From DATHTC01 sp035456465 (lineage in GTDB: Bacteria > Actinomycetota > Thermoleophilia > Gaiellales > Gaiellaceae): 24,448 bases of DNA. Below, piece after piece: positions 1 to 6,623 of the stretch; position 1 is the stretch's first letter, and every line of letters begins with the position of its first letter. A program made the position numbers and the translations under genes. The DNA lies in the NCBI GenBank assembly GCA_035456465.1, contig DATIDD010000060.1, forward strand, positions 1 through 24,448, written 5' to 3'. Under the pieces are notes generated by a model that had not been told where the DNA came from, did not search any database, and worked only from the letters and a program-made list of their open reading frames with translations.

Positions 1-229
1 CGCCGTGGACGACGCGCCAGGGCAGCACGACGTAGAACGACTCGTCGGTGAGATCGACGCCGTACCAGTTCCGCCAGTAGGTGATCCCGACGACGGCAAC
101 CGCGGCGCCGACCGAGAGCGCCGCCGAGGGGGACAGCCGCCTCGCGGAGCGATTCGGCCCGCGGCCGCGCCGCGCGACGGAGCGCCGTGGCGCTCGCCCG
201 GCCACGGGCGATCTCGTGGCGTCGACCAT
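1..229 (-). CDS. N-terminus of a GT-C type membrane glycosyltransferase-like protein (partial)
   Basis: The frame opens at ATG 229 and runs off the left edge, so only 76 residues are visible. There is a basic, Arg-rich cytoplasmic leader (residues 1-32), a membrane segment at about 35-52, then an extracytoplasmic stretch with the motif DLTDESFYVVLP (59-70). An Asp-Glu pair just after the first helix, followed by an aromatic residue, is typical of the first loop of polyprenyl-phosphate-dependent GT-C enzymes (ArnT/PMT-like), where the acidic residue is catalytic. The missing remainder should hold many membrane helices. No in-frame start lies in the 24 bases upstream, so the ATG is favoured, although no good ribosome binding site adjoins it. 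The gene diverges from the tRNA. The family assignment is tentative because less than a fifth of a typical protein is seen. Confidence 0.55.
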   Translation of the reverse strand, partial: MVDATRSPVAGRAPRRSVARRGRGPNRSARRLSPSAALSVGAAVAVVGITYWRNWYGVDLTDESFYVVLPWRVVHG

Positions 230-311
230 CTCGCTGATCGAGACTGTGATCCTCCAAACCTACGAGGAGAGGACGCCCTCCGCATCGAGTCTCGGTGCTG
301 CTTCCGTCGTT

Positions 312-327
312 GTCCCGTACCCGGGAC
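312..327. repeat. Inverted repeat in the divergent glycosyltransferase/tRNA spacer
   Basis: GTCCCG (312-317) and CGGGAC (322-327) are separated by four bases, and a second short palindrome, GTCCCGGAC, lies at 352-360. They sit in the 165-base spacer between the divergent membrane protein gene and the tRNA. It could be an operator or a chance GC-rich palindrome; nothing else is recognisable in this spacer. Confidence 0.3.
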
Positions 328-380
328 GAGCGGCGCACGCCGAACACGAACGTCCCGGACGTCGTCTGCGTCGAAGGCGC

Positions 381-386
381 TACCGT
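381..386 (+). promoter_or_regulatory. Candidate -10 hexamer of the tRNA-Arg gene
   Basis: TACCGT fits the actinobacterial TANNNT -10 consensus and lies 8 bases before the mature tRNA 5' end, which would give a 1-2 base leader. No convincing -35 hexamer is visible. Confidence 0.35.
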
Positions 387-394
387 CCCGTCGA

Positions 395-466
395 GCCCCC
401 GTAGCTCAGTGGATAGAGCAGCGCTCTCCTAAAGCGCGTGCGCGTGTTCGACTCACGCCGGGGGCA
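395..466 (+). tRNA. tRNA-Arg (anticodon CCT)
   Basis: A complete cloverleaf can be drawn by eye. The acceptor stem is GCCCCCG (395-401) with CGGGGGC (459-465) and discriminator A466. The D arm is GCTC/GAGC (404-407, 416-419). The anticodon stem is GCGCT/AGCGC (421-425, 433-437) around loop CTCCTAA, with anticodon CCT at 428-430. The T arm is GCGTG/CACGC (442-446, 454-458) around loop TTCGACT. Anticodon CCU reads the arginine codon AGG. The 3' CCA is not encoded (TCC follows), so it must be added by CCA-adding enzyme. The variable loop is four bases. Confidence 0.95.
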
Positions 467-493
467 TCCGCTCGAGTCGCAGCGCGCCGGTGA

Positions 494-505
494 GGGTCGC
501 GACCC
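494..505. terminator. Weak palindrome between tRNA-Arg and the convergent ferric-reductase gene
   Basis: GGGTCGCGACCC is a perfect 12-base palindrome in the 65-base spacer between two convergent units. It lacks a T-tract and can form only a short stem, so its role as a terminator is uncertain. Confidence 0.25.
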
Positions 506-531
506 GGCCGCTCTTCCCGACGTCGCGAGGC

Positions 532-1626
532 TCAGGCGGTTGCGGGCCCGACCGGAGCCGCCGTGCCGTGCGCCCGGCCGACGACGCTGCCGTCCCGGCC
601 GATGCGCAGGGTGAGATCGACCCGCAGGCGCTGGTGCGGGGAGCGCAGCGCGGCGACGAGGCTCGTGCCGTGGAGCGACGTGATCTCGCCGCGGTAGAGG
701 GCCGTCGTCGTGCCCATGCGAACGCGACTCTGCTCCATCGCCACGCCGCCGTCCTCGAGCGGGATCCCGTGGATGAGGATCTCGAGGTGGTCCTTCGTCG
801 CTCCGCGGAGCGCGCCGTCGATGCGGAGGGTGAGTCGCCCCTGCTCGTTCACCCGCCCGATCGTCAACCGGCCCGCGTACCGCGCCGTGAACGGCAGCTG
901 CACGACAGCAGGAGGCAGCGCAGGGGCGCCCGGGCGGGCGAGCCGAGGGCTCGATGCGGCGAGCGCCGCACGGGCTGTCGTGCCGCCCGCACGCGCAGAC
1001 CAGCCGGGCGCGAACGGGCCGCCGAGCGACCAGGCCGCAGCGGTGAGGACCGCGACCGCTGCGGCGCCCGCGGCGAGCGGACGCCGCCTCGCGCCCCGTC
1101 CTGCCGGGGCGAGGAGCCTGACCGCGAGGAGCAGGCCGACGAGCCCGACGCTGCCGGCGTACAGCGCCGCGGCCCAGATCGTCCGCGTGTCGCTTCCCGT
1201 CCCCAGCCCGTGGAGCGTCGCCGCGCCGTAGACGGCGAAGGCGAGCACGTGGATCTGCCGCCAGAGACGATGGCCGATCCGCCGCCGCAGCCGCGAGCTG
1301 ACCCACACCGCGAGCAGCAGGTAGAGCGCGACGATGCCGAGGCCCATCCACACGGGCCGGTAGTGCGAGGCGAAGGGAACCAGCACCGCCGCGAGCCCGA
1401 AGCGGGTGAAGGGGTCGACCGCGACCGCGCAGACGTGCACTGCGACGAACACGAGCGCGAGCAGCGACACGTAGCCGTGCAGCTCGTTCGTCACGAGACG
1501 CGGCCAGCGGCTCGACTGCCAGCGGTTCCGGAGGACGAGCCCGAGCGCGACCGCGGTCGTCAGGAGCACGTACGAGATCAGGCCGCCGGCCCGCGCCGCA
1601 TCCCACGTGACCGCGTTCCAGCTCAC
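532..1626 (-). CDS. Ferric reductase-like transmembrane (bis-heme b) protein with extracytoplasmic C-terminal domain
   Basis: A 364-residue membrane protein expected to carry electrons across the membrane through two b hemes. Six hydrophobic helices span about residues 13-172. Two pairs of histidines, H50/H64 and H126/H139 (spaced 14 and 13), match the bis-heme ligands of the ferric reductase-like transmembrane family. A further helix (about 185-203) and a Pro/Ala linker lead to a beta-rich domain (about 240-358). There is no FAD/NADPH-binding domain as in NOX or FRE enzymes, so a separate electron donor and acceptor are needed. GTG 1626 overlaps the ApbE stop codon by four bases (GTGA), so translation is probably coupled. 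It is the last gene of the operon driven from the PhoB-like box at 2859-2876. The physiological acceptor (ferric iron or another extracytoplasmic oxidant) is not identifiable. Confidence 0.85.
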   Translation of the reverse strand: MSWNAVTWDAARAGGLISYVLLTTAVALGLVLRNRWQSSRWPRLVTNELHGYVSLLALVFVAVHVCAVAVDPFTRFGLAAVLVPFASHYRPVWMGLGIVALYLLLAVWVSSRLRRRIGHRLWRQIHVLAFAVYGAATLHGLGTGSDTRTIWAAALYAGSVGLVGLLLAVRLLAPAGRGARRRPLAAGAAAVAVLTAAAWSLGGPFAPGWSARAGGTTARAALAASSPRLARPGAPALPPAVVQLPFTARYAGRLTIGRVNEQGRLTLRIDGALRGATKDHLEILIHGIPLEDGGVAMEQSRVRMGTTTALYRGEITSLHGTSLVAALRSPHQRLRVDLTLRIGRDGSVVGRAHGTAAPVGPATA

Positions 1627-2561
1627 GCCGCGTGGGGGAGGTCGTACGAGGGCCAACGGCCGACGCGGATGTGCGCGCCGGCGTTCGTGACGAGCAGCCC
1701 GGCGAGCCCCAGGCGCTCGAGGACGGCCGGCCCGAGCCGCGGCCCGGCGACGAATGCTGCGGTGGCTCCGGCCTCCGCGACGCGACAGGTGCCGGCGGCG
1801 ACGGTCACCTCGCGGAGCCCGCTCGCCGCCGGCTCGCCCGTCTCCGGGTCGACGAGGTGGTGGCGCTCGACGTCGCCTTGCATCCAGCGGCGCCGCGCGA
1901 TCCCGGAGGTCGCGAGCGCGCCCCGGACGAGCTGGACGACCGGGCCACTCGGATCGCCCCCGACGAGCACGCTCCAGGCTCCGGTGCCCGGCGGGACGCC
2001 ATGGACACCGAGGTCGCCGCCGGCGCTGACCAGGGCTGCGCCGACTCCGAGACGCGCGAGCAGCTCGAGCGAGGCGTCGACTGCCATTCCCTTGGCGATC
2101 CCGCCGAGGTCGAGGTCGCCGCCCACCGGGAGGGTGACGACGCCGGCCGCGCGGTCGACGGCGATCCGTCGCCACGCGCCGCCACCGCGCGGAAGGGCGA
2201 CACGCCCATGGGTGTGGCCGATCTCCTCGAACGACCGGTCGTAGCCGATACGGACGAGCTCGTGCCGGAGCGTCGGATCGAAGAGACCACCGGTCGCCCG
2301 CGCCGCCTCGAGCGCCGCCTCGACGGCCTCCAGAAGGATCGGGCCGACGCGGACCGGCGCCCCGGCGCTCGCGTTGAGCCGCGAGAGCTCGCTCAGCGGC
2401 CGAAAGCGGCTGAGGGTCTCCTCCCATTCGGAGAAGAGCGCCTCGACGGCGCGCGCCGCCTCGCGCGCCAGGCGGTCCTCGACGAGCAGCTGGATTTCCG
2501 TCCCCATCGCGCGGAATCGGTGGGAGGACATCCCGCGCGGGACCGCGAGCTCAGGAGACAT
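1623..2561 (-). CDS. apbE: ApbE family FAD:protein FMN transferase
   Basis: The 312-residue protein is of usual length for ApbE, which attaches FMN covalently to Thr/Ser of extracytoplasmic flavoproteins using FAD. Visible family motifs are MGTE (19-22), SRFR (51-54), DLGGIAKGMAVD (151-162), AGGD (180-183) and HHLVDPETG (234-242). Near the C-terminus the family's metal-binding Asp in the C-x-x-A-D-A pattern is Glu (E263 in AEAGATAAF), a substitution I believe also occurs in other ApbE proteins. No lipobox or clear signal peptide is seen, so whether it acts inside or outside is open. ATG 2561 overlaps the preceding small gene by 11 bases; ATG 2531 (MSSHRFRAMG) is an equally good start with no overlap, and neither has a clear Shine-Dalgarno. 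Its presence beside a ferric-reductase-like protein indicates a flavin-based extracytoplasmic electron-transfer chain, but no FMN_bind substrate domain lies in the window. Confidence 0.9.
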   Translation of the reverse strand: MSPELAVPRGMSSHRFRAMGTEIQLLVEDRLAREAARAVEALFSEWEETLSRFRPLSELSRLNASAGAPVRVGPILLEAVEAALEAARATGGLFDPTLRHELVRIGYDRSFEEIGHTHGRVALPRGGGAWRRIAVDRAAGVVTLPVGGDLDLGGIAKGMAVDASLELLARLGVGAALVSAGGDLGVHGVPPGTGAWSVLVGGDPSGPVVQLVRGALATSGIARRRWMQGDVERHHLVDPETGEPAASGLREVTVAAGTCRVAEAGATAAFVAGPRLGPAVLERLGLAGLLVTNAGAHIRVGRWPSYDLPHAA

Positions 2562-2835
2562 TCGTCTGGGCGACCGGCGGCGGGAGCGGCGCCGCCGAGC
2601 CGTCGTCGAACGCGTAGCCGCCCGCGCGCTGGTCGAAGTATGTGGCCGGTGCGGCGGCGGGCGGCGGCGACGCGACCTTCGCCGCGCGCTTGGTGGAGCC
2701 GACCGCATGCTGTGCGGCAAGGCCGAGAAAGGCCGCGAAGCCGAGCGCCGAGGCCAGTGCCGCCCGGCGGCGGAGCACCCCGACCCGGGCCCGATGTCGT
2801 CGGCCCGAGCGCTCTCGGCGTTCGCTCGTATCCAC
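2551..2835 (-). CDS. Small single-helix membrane protein linked to ApbE/ferric reductase
   Basis: A 94-residue protein with a basic N-terminus (1-25), one hydrophobic helix at about 25-45, and a Pro/Ala-rich tail holding YFDQRAGGYAFDDGS (66-80) and ending PPVAQTNVS. I do not recognise a named family. It has no CxxCH heme site and no SGAT-type flavinylation site. GTG 2835 is chosen because TACCGT (2843-2848) ends seven bases before it, giving a leaderless transcript, and because TACCGT is exactly 10 bases downstream of the PhoB-like box. A GTG at 2853 would add six residues but would put the -10 inside the coding region. As first gene of the unit it is probably an accessory or anchor for the flavin/heme chain; that role is inferred from position only. 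Confidence 0.7.
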   Translation of the reverse strand: MDTSERRERSGRRHRARVGVLRRRAALASALGFAAFLGLAAQHAVGSTKRAAKVASPPPAAAPATYFDQRAGGYAFDDGSAAPLPPPVAQTNVS

Positions 2836-2842
2836 GTGAGCG

Positions 2843-2876
2843 ACGGTAGGCACGCGACATGAGAGCGGGATGAGAG
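2843..2876 (-). promoter_or_regulatory. PhoB-like direct-repeat operator and leaderless promoter of the small protein-apbE-ferric reductase operon
   Basis: On the minus strand, CTCTCAT at 2876-2870 and again at 2865-2859 form a direct repeat with an 11-base period, preceded by GGG. Ten bases later comes TACCGT (2848-2843), a TANNNT -10, then seven bases to GTG 2835. The layout equals that of E. coli Pho boxes (CTGTCAT-type half sites, 11-base period, 10 bases before the -10). It lies in the 57-base gap after the kinase gene. The same box recurs at 4935-4952. Confidence 0.65.
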
Positions 2877-2892
2877 CCCGCTCGGAGGCGTC

Positions 2893-4233
2893 TCAGCGCG
2901 TGGCAGGGAGCGAGATCCACACGTCCGCGCCTCCGCCGTTCGGGGCGATGCCCGCCGAGCCCCCGTGCGCCCGCGCGACGGCGTCCACGATCGCGAGCCC
3001 GAGACCGCTTCCGCCGCGACCGCGTGCGTCGTCGCCCCGCGAGAACCGTTCGAAGGCGCGCGCGGCGACCTCGGGCGAGAATCCCCGTCCCTCGTCCCGG
3101 ACGTGGAGCTCGACCACCTCACCGGCCCGCCGGGCGCTGATCGTGACCGTCCCCTCCCCGTGGCCGAGCGCGTTGTCGACGAGGTTGCGGAGCGCCTGCT
3201 CGAGCCGGAGCCGATCTGCCGGGACCTCGATGCCGGCCGGAACCTCCACCGTGACCCGTCGCCGCTCGCGCGACGCGCGCTCGCCGAAGCGGTCGGCGGT
3301 CGAGCGTGCGAGCTCGCCGAGATCGACGGGCTCGATCCGCAGACCGAGCGCCTCCCCGTCGGAGCGCGCAATCAGGAGGAGGTCCTCCGCGAGCCGGACG
3401 AGCCGGTCGGTCTCCTCGGCGGCCGAGCCGACGGCCGCGCGGAGCTCCTCGGCGCTCCGGGGGCGACGGAGCGCGAGCTCGAGCTCCGTCTTCAGCAAGG
3501 CGAGCGGTGTGCGCAGCTCGTGGCTCGCGTCGGCGACGAAGCGGCGCTCGTGCTCGAGCGCCGCCTCGAGCCGCGCGAGCATCTCGTTCAGCGTCGTCGC
3601 CAGGTCGCGGATCTCGTCCCGGCTCGGCGGAACCGGAAGCCGTGCCCCCGGCGTCGTCGCAGAGATAACGCTCGCCCGGCGGCGCATCGACTCGACGGGC
3701 CTGAGCGCCGCGGCCGCGACCAGGTATCCGCCCAGCGTCGCGAGGAGCAGTCCGAGCGGCCCGGCCACGAGCAGGCCGCCGAAGAGGCGGTGGAGCGTCT
3801 CCTCCGTCTGCCGGAGCGGGCGGGCGACGACGAGCACGCGGTCTCCGTCCGGGGCTGCGAGCACGCGCCAGCGATTCAGCTCCCCGGCTCCGAGGGAGAC
3901 AGTCGTCAGGACCGCGCCGCGCCGAGCCGTCGCCATGGTGCCCGGGTCGAGGAGGGCAGGGAGCGAGGCGGGATCCGATCGCTCGACGCGTCCGTCGGGG
4001 CCGACGAGCTGGACGACGGTTCCGGACCGGCGCGCGTCCGTGTCGAGCAAGGAGCCGTCCTCGGGGTGCGCGAGCGCCTCCGCGGACTGCGCGCGCAGGT
4101 CCTGGTCGACGGAGCCGCGGAGCGCGTCCTCGACGCGGAGGTAGACGAAGCCGCCGAGCGCGAGGAGGAGCGCAGCCATGGAGACGGCGAACGCGGCCGC
4201 AAGCCGCCAGCGGATCGGGACCTTCCTCAGCAC
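2893..4233 (-). CDS. Two-component sensor histidine kinase
   Basis: A 446-residue membrane histidine kinase. TM1 is at about 11-33, followed by an extracytoplasmic sensor of some 115 residues (34-148), TM2 at about 151-176 and a HAMP linker (177-228). The dimerisation helix carries the phospho-accepting H238 in DASHELRTP. The ATPase domain shows the N box (N350, N354 in LRNLVDNA), G1 (DEGRG, 380-384), an F box (FERF) and G2 (GSGLGL, 408-413). All catalytic residues are present, so it should be active. GTG 4233 overlaps the end of the response-regulator gene by seven bases, so the pair is co-transcribed and probably coupled. The sensor domain resembles that of PhoR/CpxA-type kinases in size but the signal cannot be read; the linked redox genes suggest a metal, redox or respiratory cue. 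Confidence 0.95.
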   Translation of the reverse strand: MLRKVPIRWRLAAAFAVSMAALLLALGGFVYLRVEDALRGSVDQDLRAQSAEALAHPEDGSLLDTDARRSGTVVQLVGPDGRVERSDPASLPALLDPGTMATARRGAVLTTVSLGAGELNRWRVLAAPDGDRVLVVARPLRQTEETLHRLFGGLLVAGPLGLLLATLGGYLVAAAALRPVESMRRRASVISATTPGARLPVPPSRDEIRDLATTLNEMLARLEAALEHERRFVADASHELRTPLALLKTELELALRRPRSAEELRAAVGSAAEETDRLVRLAEDLLLIARSDGEALGLRIEPVDLGELARSTADRFGERASRERRRVTVEVPAGIEVPADRLRLEQALRNLVDNALGHGEGTVTISARRAGEVVELHVRDEGRGFSPEVAARAFERFSRGDDARGRGGSGLGLAIVDAVARAHGGSAGIAPNGGGADVWISLPATR

Positions 4234-4907
4234 CCCGAGGGCTCGCGCAGGCGGTAGCCGACGCCGCGCACGGTCTCGAGCGAGTCGCAGCCGAACGGCC
4301 GGTCGATCTTTTCGCGGAGGTAGCGGACGTAGACGTCGACGACGTTGGAGCGGGTCTCGTACGCCATGTCCCACCCCCGTTCGAGCAGCTCGAGGCGCGT
4401 CAGCACCTTGCCGGGCTGTCGCATGAACACCTCGAGCAGGGTGAACTCCTTCGCCGACAGCTCGACCTCGGTGTCGTTCCGCCAGACGCGGTGGGTGGCC
4501 GGGTCGAGCCGCAGCGACCCGACCTCGAGCACGGTCGGCCGCTCGACGGGCCCACGTCTCGTCAGCGCGCGAAGCCGCGCGAGCAGCTCGGGGAACGAGA
4601 AGGGCTTGACGAGGTAGTCGTCGCCGCCGACGTCGAGGCCGCCGACGCGGTCCTCGACGCTGTCGCGCGCGGTGAGGAAGAGCACGGGCGTCCAGACGTC
4701 CGCGGCGCGAAGCTCCCGGCAGACCTCGAAGCCGTCCTGGCCCGGCAGCATGACGTCGAGCACGATCGCGTCGTAGGGGCTCGCGCGCGCCATCCAGACG
4801 GCGTCGTCGCCGTTGGTCGCGACGTCGGTGGGATGTCCGTCCTCGCCGAGACCCCGGGCGAGCAGGCCCGCGAGCTTCGGCTCGTCCTCGACCACCAGCA
4901 CCCGCAT
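4227..4907 (-). CDS. OmpR/PhoB-family response regulator
   Basis: A 226-residue protein with a receiver domain (about 1-115) and a C-terminal winged helix (about 130-222). Receiver residues are the acidic pair in VEDE, phospho-accepting D51 in VLDVMLPG, T79 and K101 in LVKPF. The output domain shows LSAKEFTLLEVFM, the recognition-helix region SNVVDVYVRYLREKI and the terminal TVRGVGYRL, all typical of OmpR/PhoB proteins, which bind direct repeats of 11-base period. Exactly such repeats (CTCTCAT) lie at 4935-4952, upstream of this gene and its divergent neighbour, and at 2859-2876. ATG 4907 gives the canonical MRVLVVEDE start; ATG 4916 would add three residues. No Shine-Dalgarno is present, and CACAAT (4920-4915) seven bases upstream of ATG 4907 could be a leaderless -10. 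The histidine kinase gene follows directly. Confidence 0.95.
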   Translation of the reverse strand: MRVLVVEDEPKLAGLLARGLGEDGHPTDVATNGDDAVWMARASPYDAIVLDVMLPGQDGFEVCRELRAADVWTPVLFLTARDSVEDRVGGLDVGGDDYLVKPFSFPELLARLRALTRRGPVERPTVLEVGSLRLDPATHRVWRNDTEVELSAKEFTLLEVFMRQPGKVLTRLELLERGWDMAYETRSNVVDVYVRYLREKIDRPFGCDSLETVRGVGYRLREPSGC

Positions 4908-4914
4908 CGCATGC

Positions 4915-4920
4915 ATTGTG
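4915..4920 (-). promoter_or_regulatory. Possible -10 hexamer of the response-regulator gene
   Basis: CACAAT on the minus strand matches TATAAT at four positions and ends seven bases before ATG 4907, fitting a leaderless start. It is the weakest promoter call here; the shared operator at 4935-4952 lies 15 bases further upstream. Confidence 0.3.
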
Positions 4921-4934
4921 GTCGCAGCGGAGGG

Positions 4935-4968
4935 CTCTCATGGTCCTCTCATCCGCGTCGGGTGACAT
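4935..4968 (+). promoter_or_regulatory. PhoB-like direct-repeat operator and promoter of the divergent five-helix membrane gene
   Basis: CTCTCAT at 4935-4941 and 4946-4952 (11-base period, preceded by GGG) is followed by exactly 10 bases and then TGACAT (4963-4968), which ends six bases before GTG 4975. Box, spacing and start-codon distance match the unit at 2843-2876. The -10 itself is poor (TGACAT), as expected of an activator-dependent promoter. Because the box is in the divergent spacer, the regulator could control its own gene too. Confidence 0.6.
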
Positions 4969-4974
4969 GCGGCC

Positions 4975-5613
4975 GTGCTCGACGTGTCGCGAGAGAGACG
5001 GACGAGGATGCGGCCGGGCGCCCGTCCCGTCGTACGGAGCGGCGGGAGCGAAGGCAACACGCGCCTGACCGCGGCGACCGCGGCGATCCTCCTCGTGCTG
5101 CTCGCGGCCGAGGGCGTGACGCTGCTCGCGATCGGGCCCCTCGTGTCCGCGCACGTCTTCATCGGGATGCTGCTCGTGCCGCTCGTCGGCCTCAAGCTCG
5201 CGAGCACCGGCTATCGCTTCGTCCGCTACTACACCGGCCACGCCCCGTATCGGGCGGACGGTCCGCCGCATCCCCTCCTGCGCCTGCTCGGCCCCGTCGT
5301 CGTGCTCTCGACGCTCGCGCTGTTCGCGAGCGGCGTCTCGCTCATCGTGCTCGGCCCGGCGGGAGGCGTGGTGCTCGGCCTCCACAAGGCGAGCTTCGCC
5401 GTGTGGGTCGCCGCGATGTCGGCCCACGTCCTCGCTCACTTCCTGCGTGTGCCGCGGCTCGCCGCGGCCGACTGGCGGAGCGGCGAGCCCCTGCCGGGCT
5501 CGTCGCTCCGTCGCTGGCTCCTCGCCGGCTCGCTCGTCGCCGGCCTGGTGCTGGCGGTCGCCACCGTCCATCTCGCCGCTCCCTGGCACCAGTTCGTCGG
5601 GCTCGACGGATAG
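4975..5613 (+). CDS. Histidine-rich five-helix membrane protein, probable b-type cytochrome-like
   Basis: A 212-residue protein with about five hydrophobic helices (roughly 31-53, 55-77, 103-127, 131-158, 179-201). Histidines sit in or next to helices: H60, H137, H151, H155 and H199, plus H89 and H99 in a loop. This resembles small di-heme cytochrome b / DUF4405-like proteins, so heme binding and quinol or flavin electron transfer are plausible but not shown. GTG 4975 is chosen because it fits the same box/-10/start layout as the gene at 2835; ATG 5008 is an alternative that loses 11 residues. It is divergent from the response regulator, under the shared PhoB-like box, which ties it to the ApbE/ferric-reductase genes. 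The next gene starts 47 bases downstream and may be co-transcribed. Confidence 0.75.
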   Translation: MLDVSRERRTRMRPGARPVVRSGGSEGNTRLTAATAAILLVLLAAEGVTLLAIGPLVSAHVFIGMLLVPLVGLKLASTGYRFVRYYTGHAPYRADGPPHPLLRLLGPVVVLSTLALFASGVSLIVLGPAGGVVLGLHKASFAVWVAAMSAHVLAHFLRVPRLAAADWRSGEPLPGSSLRRWLLAGSLVAGLVLAVATVHLAAPWHQFVGLDG

Positions 5614-5660
5614 ACCGCACGCAGAGGAACGGCGGTCGTCCGCGCGAAGGACGTCGGCTC

Positions 5661-6596
5661 ATGGGCTGGCGGTTCGACGAGGTGTGGCTCGACACGGACG
5701 TGCTCTGGTTCCGCGAGCAGCCGCAGCCGTCGGGAGCCGCGGCGGTCGCGCTGCCGCCTGGCGCCACCGATCTCCTGGACACGCTGTTCCCGCCCGTCCG
5801 CACGGGCCTCGACGAGTCGCGGCGCAGGCGGCTCGCGGCGCAGGCCGCGCGGAGGCGACGGCTCGCGACGCGAACCGTCCCTGCGGTCGCGCTCGTCCTC
5901 GGCTCGGCCACGATGCTGCCGATCGCGGCGCTGCGGCAGCGAGCCGGCGCAGAGGAGATCGGGCCGCTCCTCGAGGACCCGCCGAGCCTCACGTTCCGCG
6001 CCGACGAGTTCGGGTTCCAGCTGCCCGAGAAGCCCGCACCGCCCGTGCCGGCGCCGAAGGCCGAGGCCGTGCGGGTGGAGTGGCACCGGGCGCAGTCCCT
6101 CGGCCTGCAGTACTCCGGAAGCCTCGTCGACGGCACGCAGTTGCCCGTCGAGGGGCCCGACTGGGTGACGTGGAACCCGAACACCGACTCGACACCGAAC
6201 CTCCCATGGCGGCTGTACGGCAACGAGCACACGATTCGCCGGGTCCTCGCCGTGATCACCGCCTACCGCGCGGCGCACCCACAGGCGCCGAAGGTGGTCG
6301 TCGGCGACATCAGCCTCCGCCACGGTGGGCGGATGGACCAGCACGTCTCGCACCAGAACGGGCTCGACGTGGACGTCTACTACCCGCGGCTCGATCGGCA
6401 TCTCGCGGCGCCGATCGCGACGAGCCAGATCGACCGGCCGCTCGCGCAGGACCTGCTCGACCGCTTCGTCGCCGCCGGCGCGAAGATGGTCTTCGTCGGG
6501 TTCTCGGCGGGCCTCCGCGGGCCGGGCGGCGTCGTCGTCCCGTATCCGAACCACGAGAACCACATGCACGTCCGCTTCGGCGTGCCGCCTCGCTGA
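5661..6596 (+). CDS. Penicillin-insensitive murein endopeptidase-like (MepA/M74-type) membrane-anchored protein
   Basis: A 311-residue protein with a cytoplasmic N-terminal part (1-70, Arg-rich near 54-71), a signal anchor at about 73-91 and an extracytoplasmic catalytic domain from about 135. Zinc-site features of the LAS/MepA peptidases are visible: GDIS (215-218), then HVSHQNGLDVDVYY (228-241) and the C-terminal NHENHMHVRF (297-306). MepA cleaves D-Ala-meso-DAP cross-links, so a role in wall remodelling outside the membrane is likely. ATG 5661 has GAAGGA nine bases upstream. The roughly 70-residue cytoplasmic head before the anchor is not part of classical MepA and I recognise no domain in it. 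Its substrate in this organism is unknown. Confidence 0.75.
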   Translation: MGWRFDEVWLDTDVLWFREQPQPSGAAAVALPPGATDLLDTLFPPVRTGLDESRRRRLAAQAARRRRLATRTVPAVALVLGSATMLPIAALRQRAGAEEIGPLLEDPPSLTFRADEFGFQLPEKPAPPVPAPKAEAVRVEWHRAQSLGLQYSGSLVDGTQLPVEGPDWVTWNPNTDSTPNLPWRLYGNEHTIRRVLAVITAYRAAHPQAPKVVVGDISLRHGGRMDQHVSHQNGLDVDVYYPRLDRHLAAPIATSQIDRPLAQDLLDRFVAAGAKMVFVGFSAGLRGPGGVVVPYPNHENHMHVRFGVPPR

Positions 6597-6623
6597 GGGT
6601 CCGAGGAGTAGGGTCGGGCAGGA

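Noticed and set aside
793..804. RGAT (residues 275-278) in the ferric-reductase C-terminal domain as an ApbE flavinylation site
   Set aside because: It resembles the end of the SGAT flavinylation motif, but the surrounding sequence lacks the FMN_bind domain pattern and this beta-rich domain looks like one usually found on such reductases without flavin.
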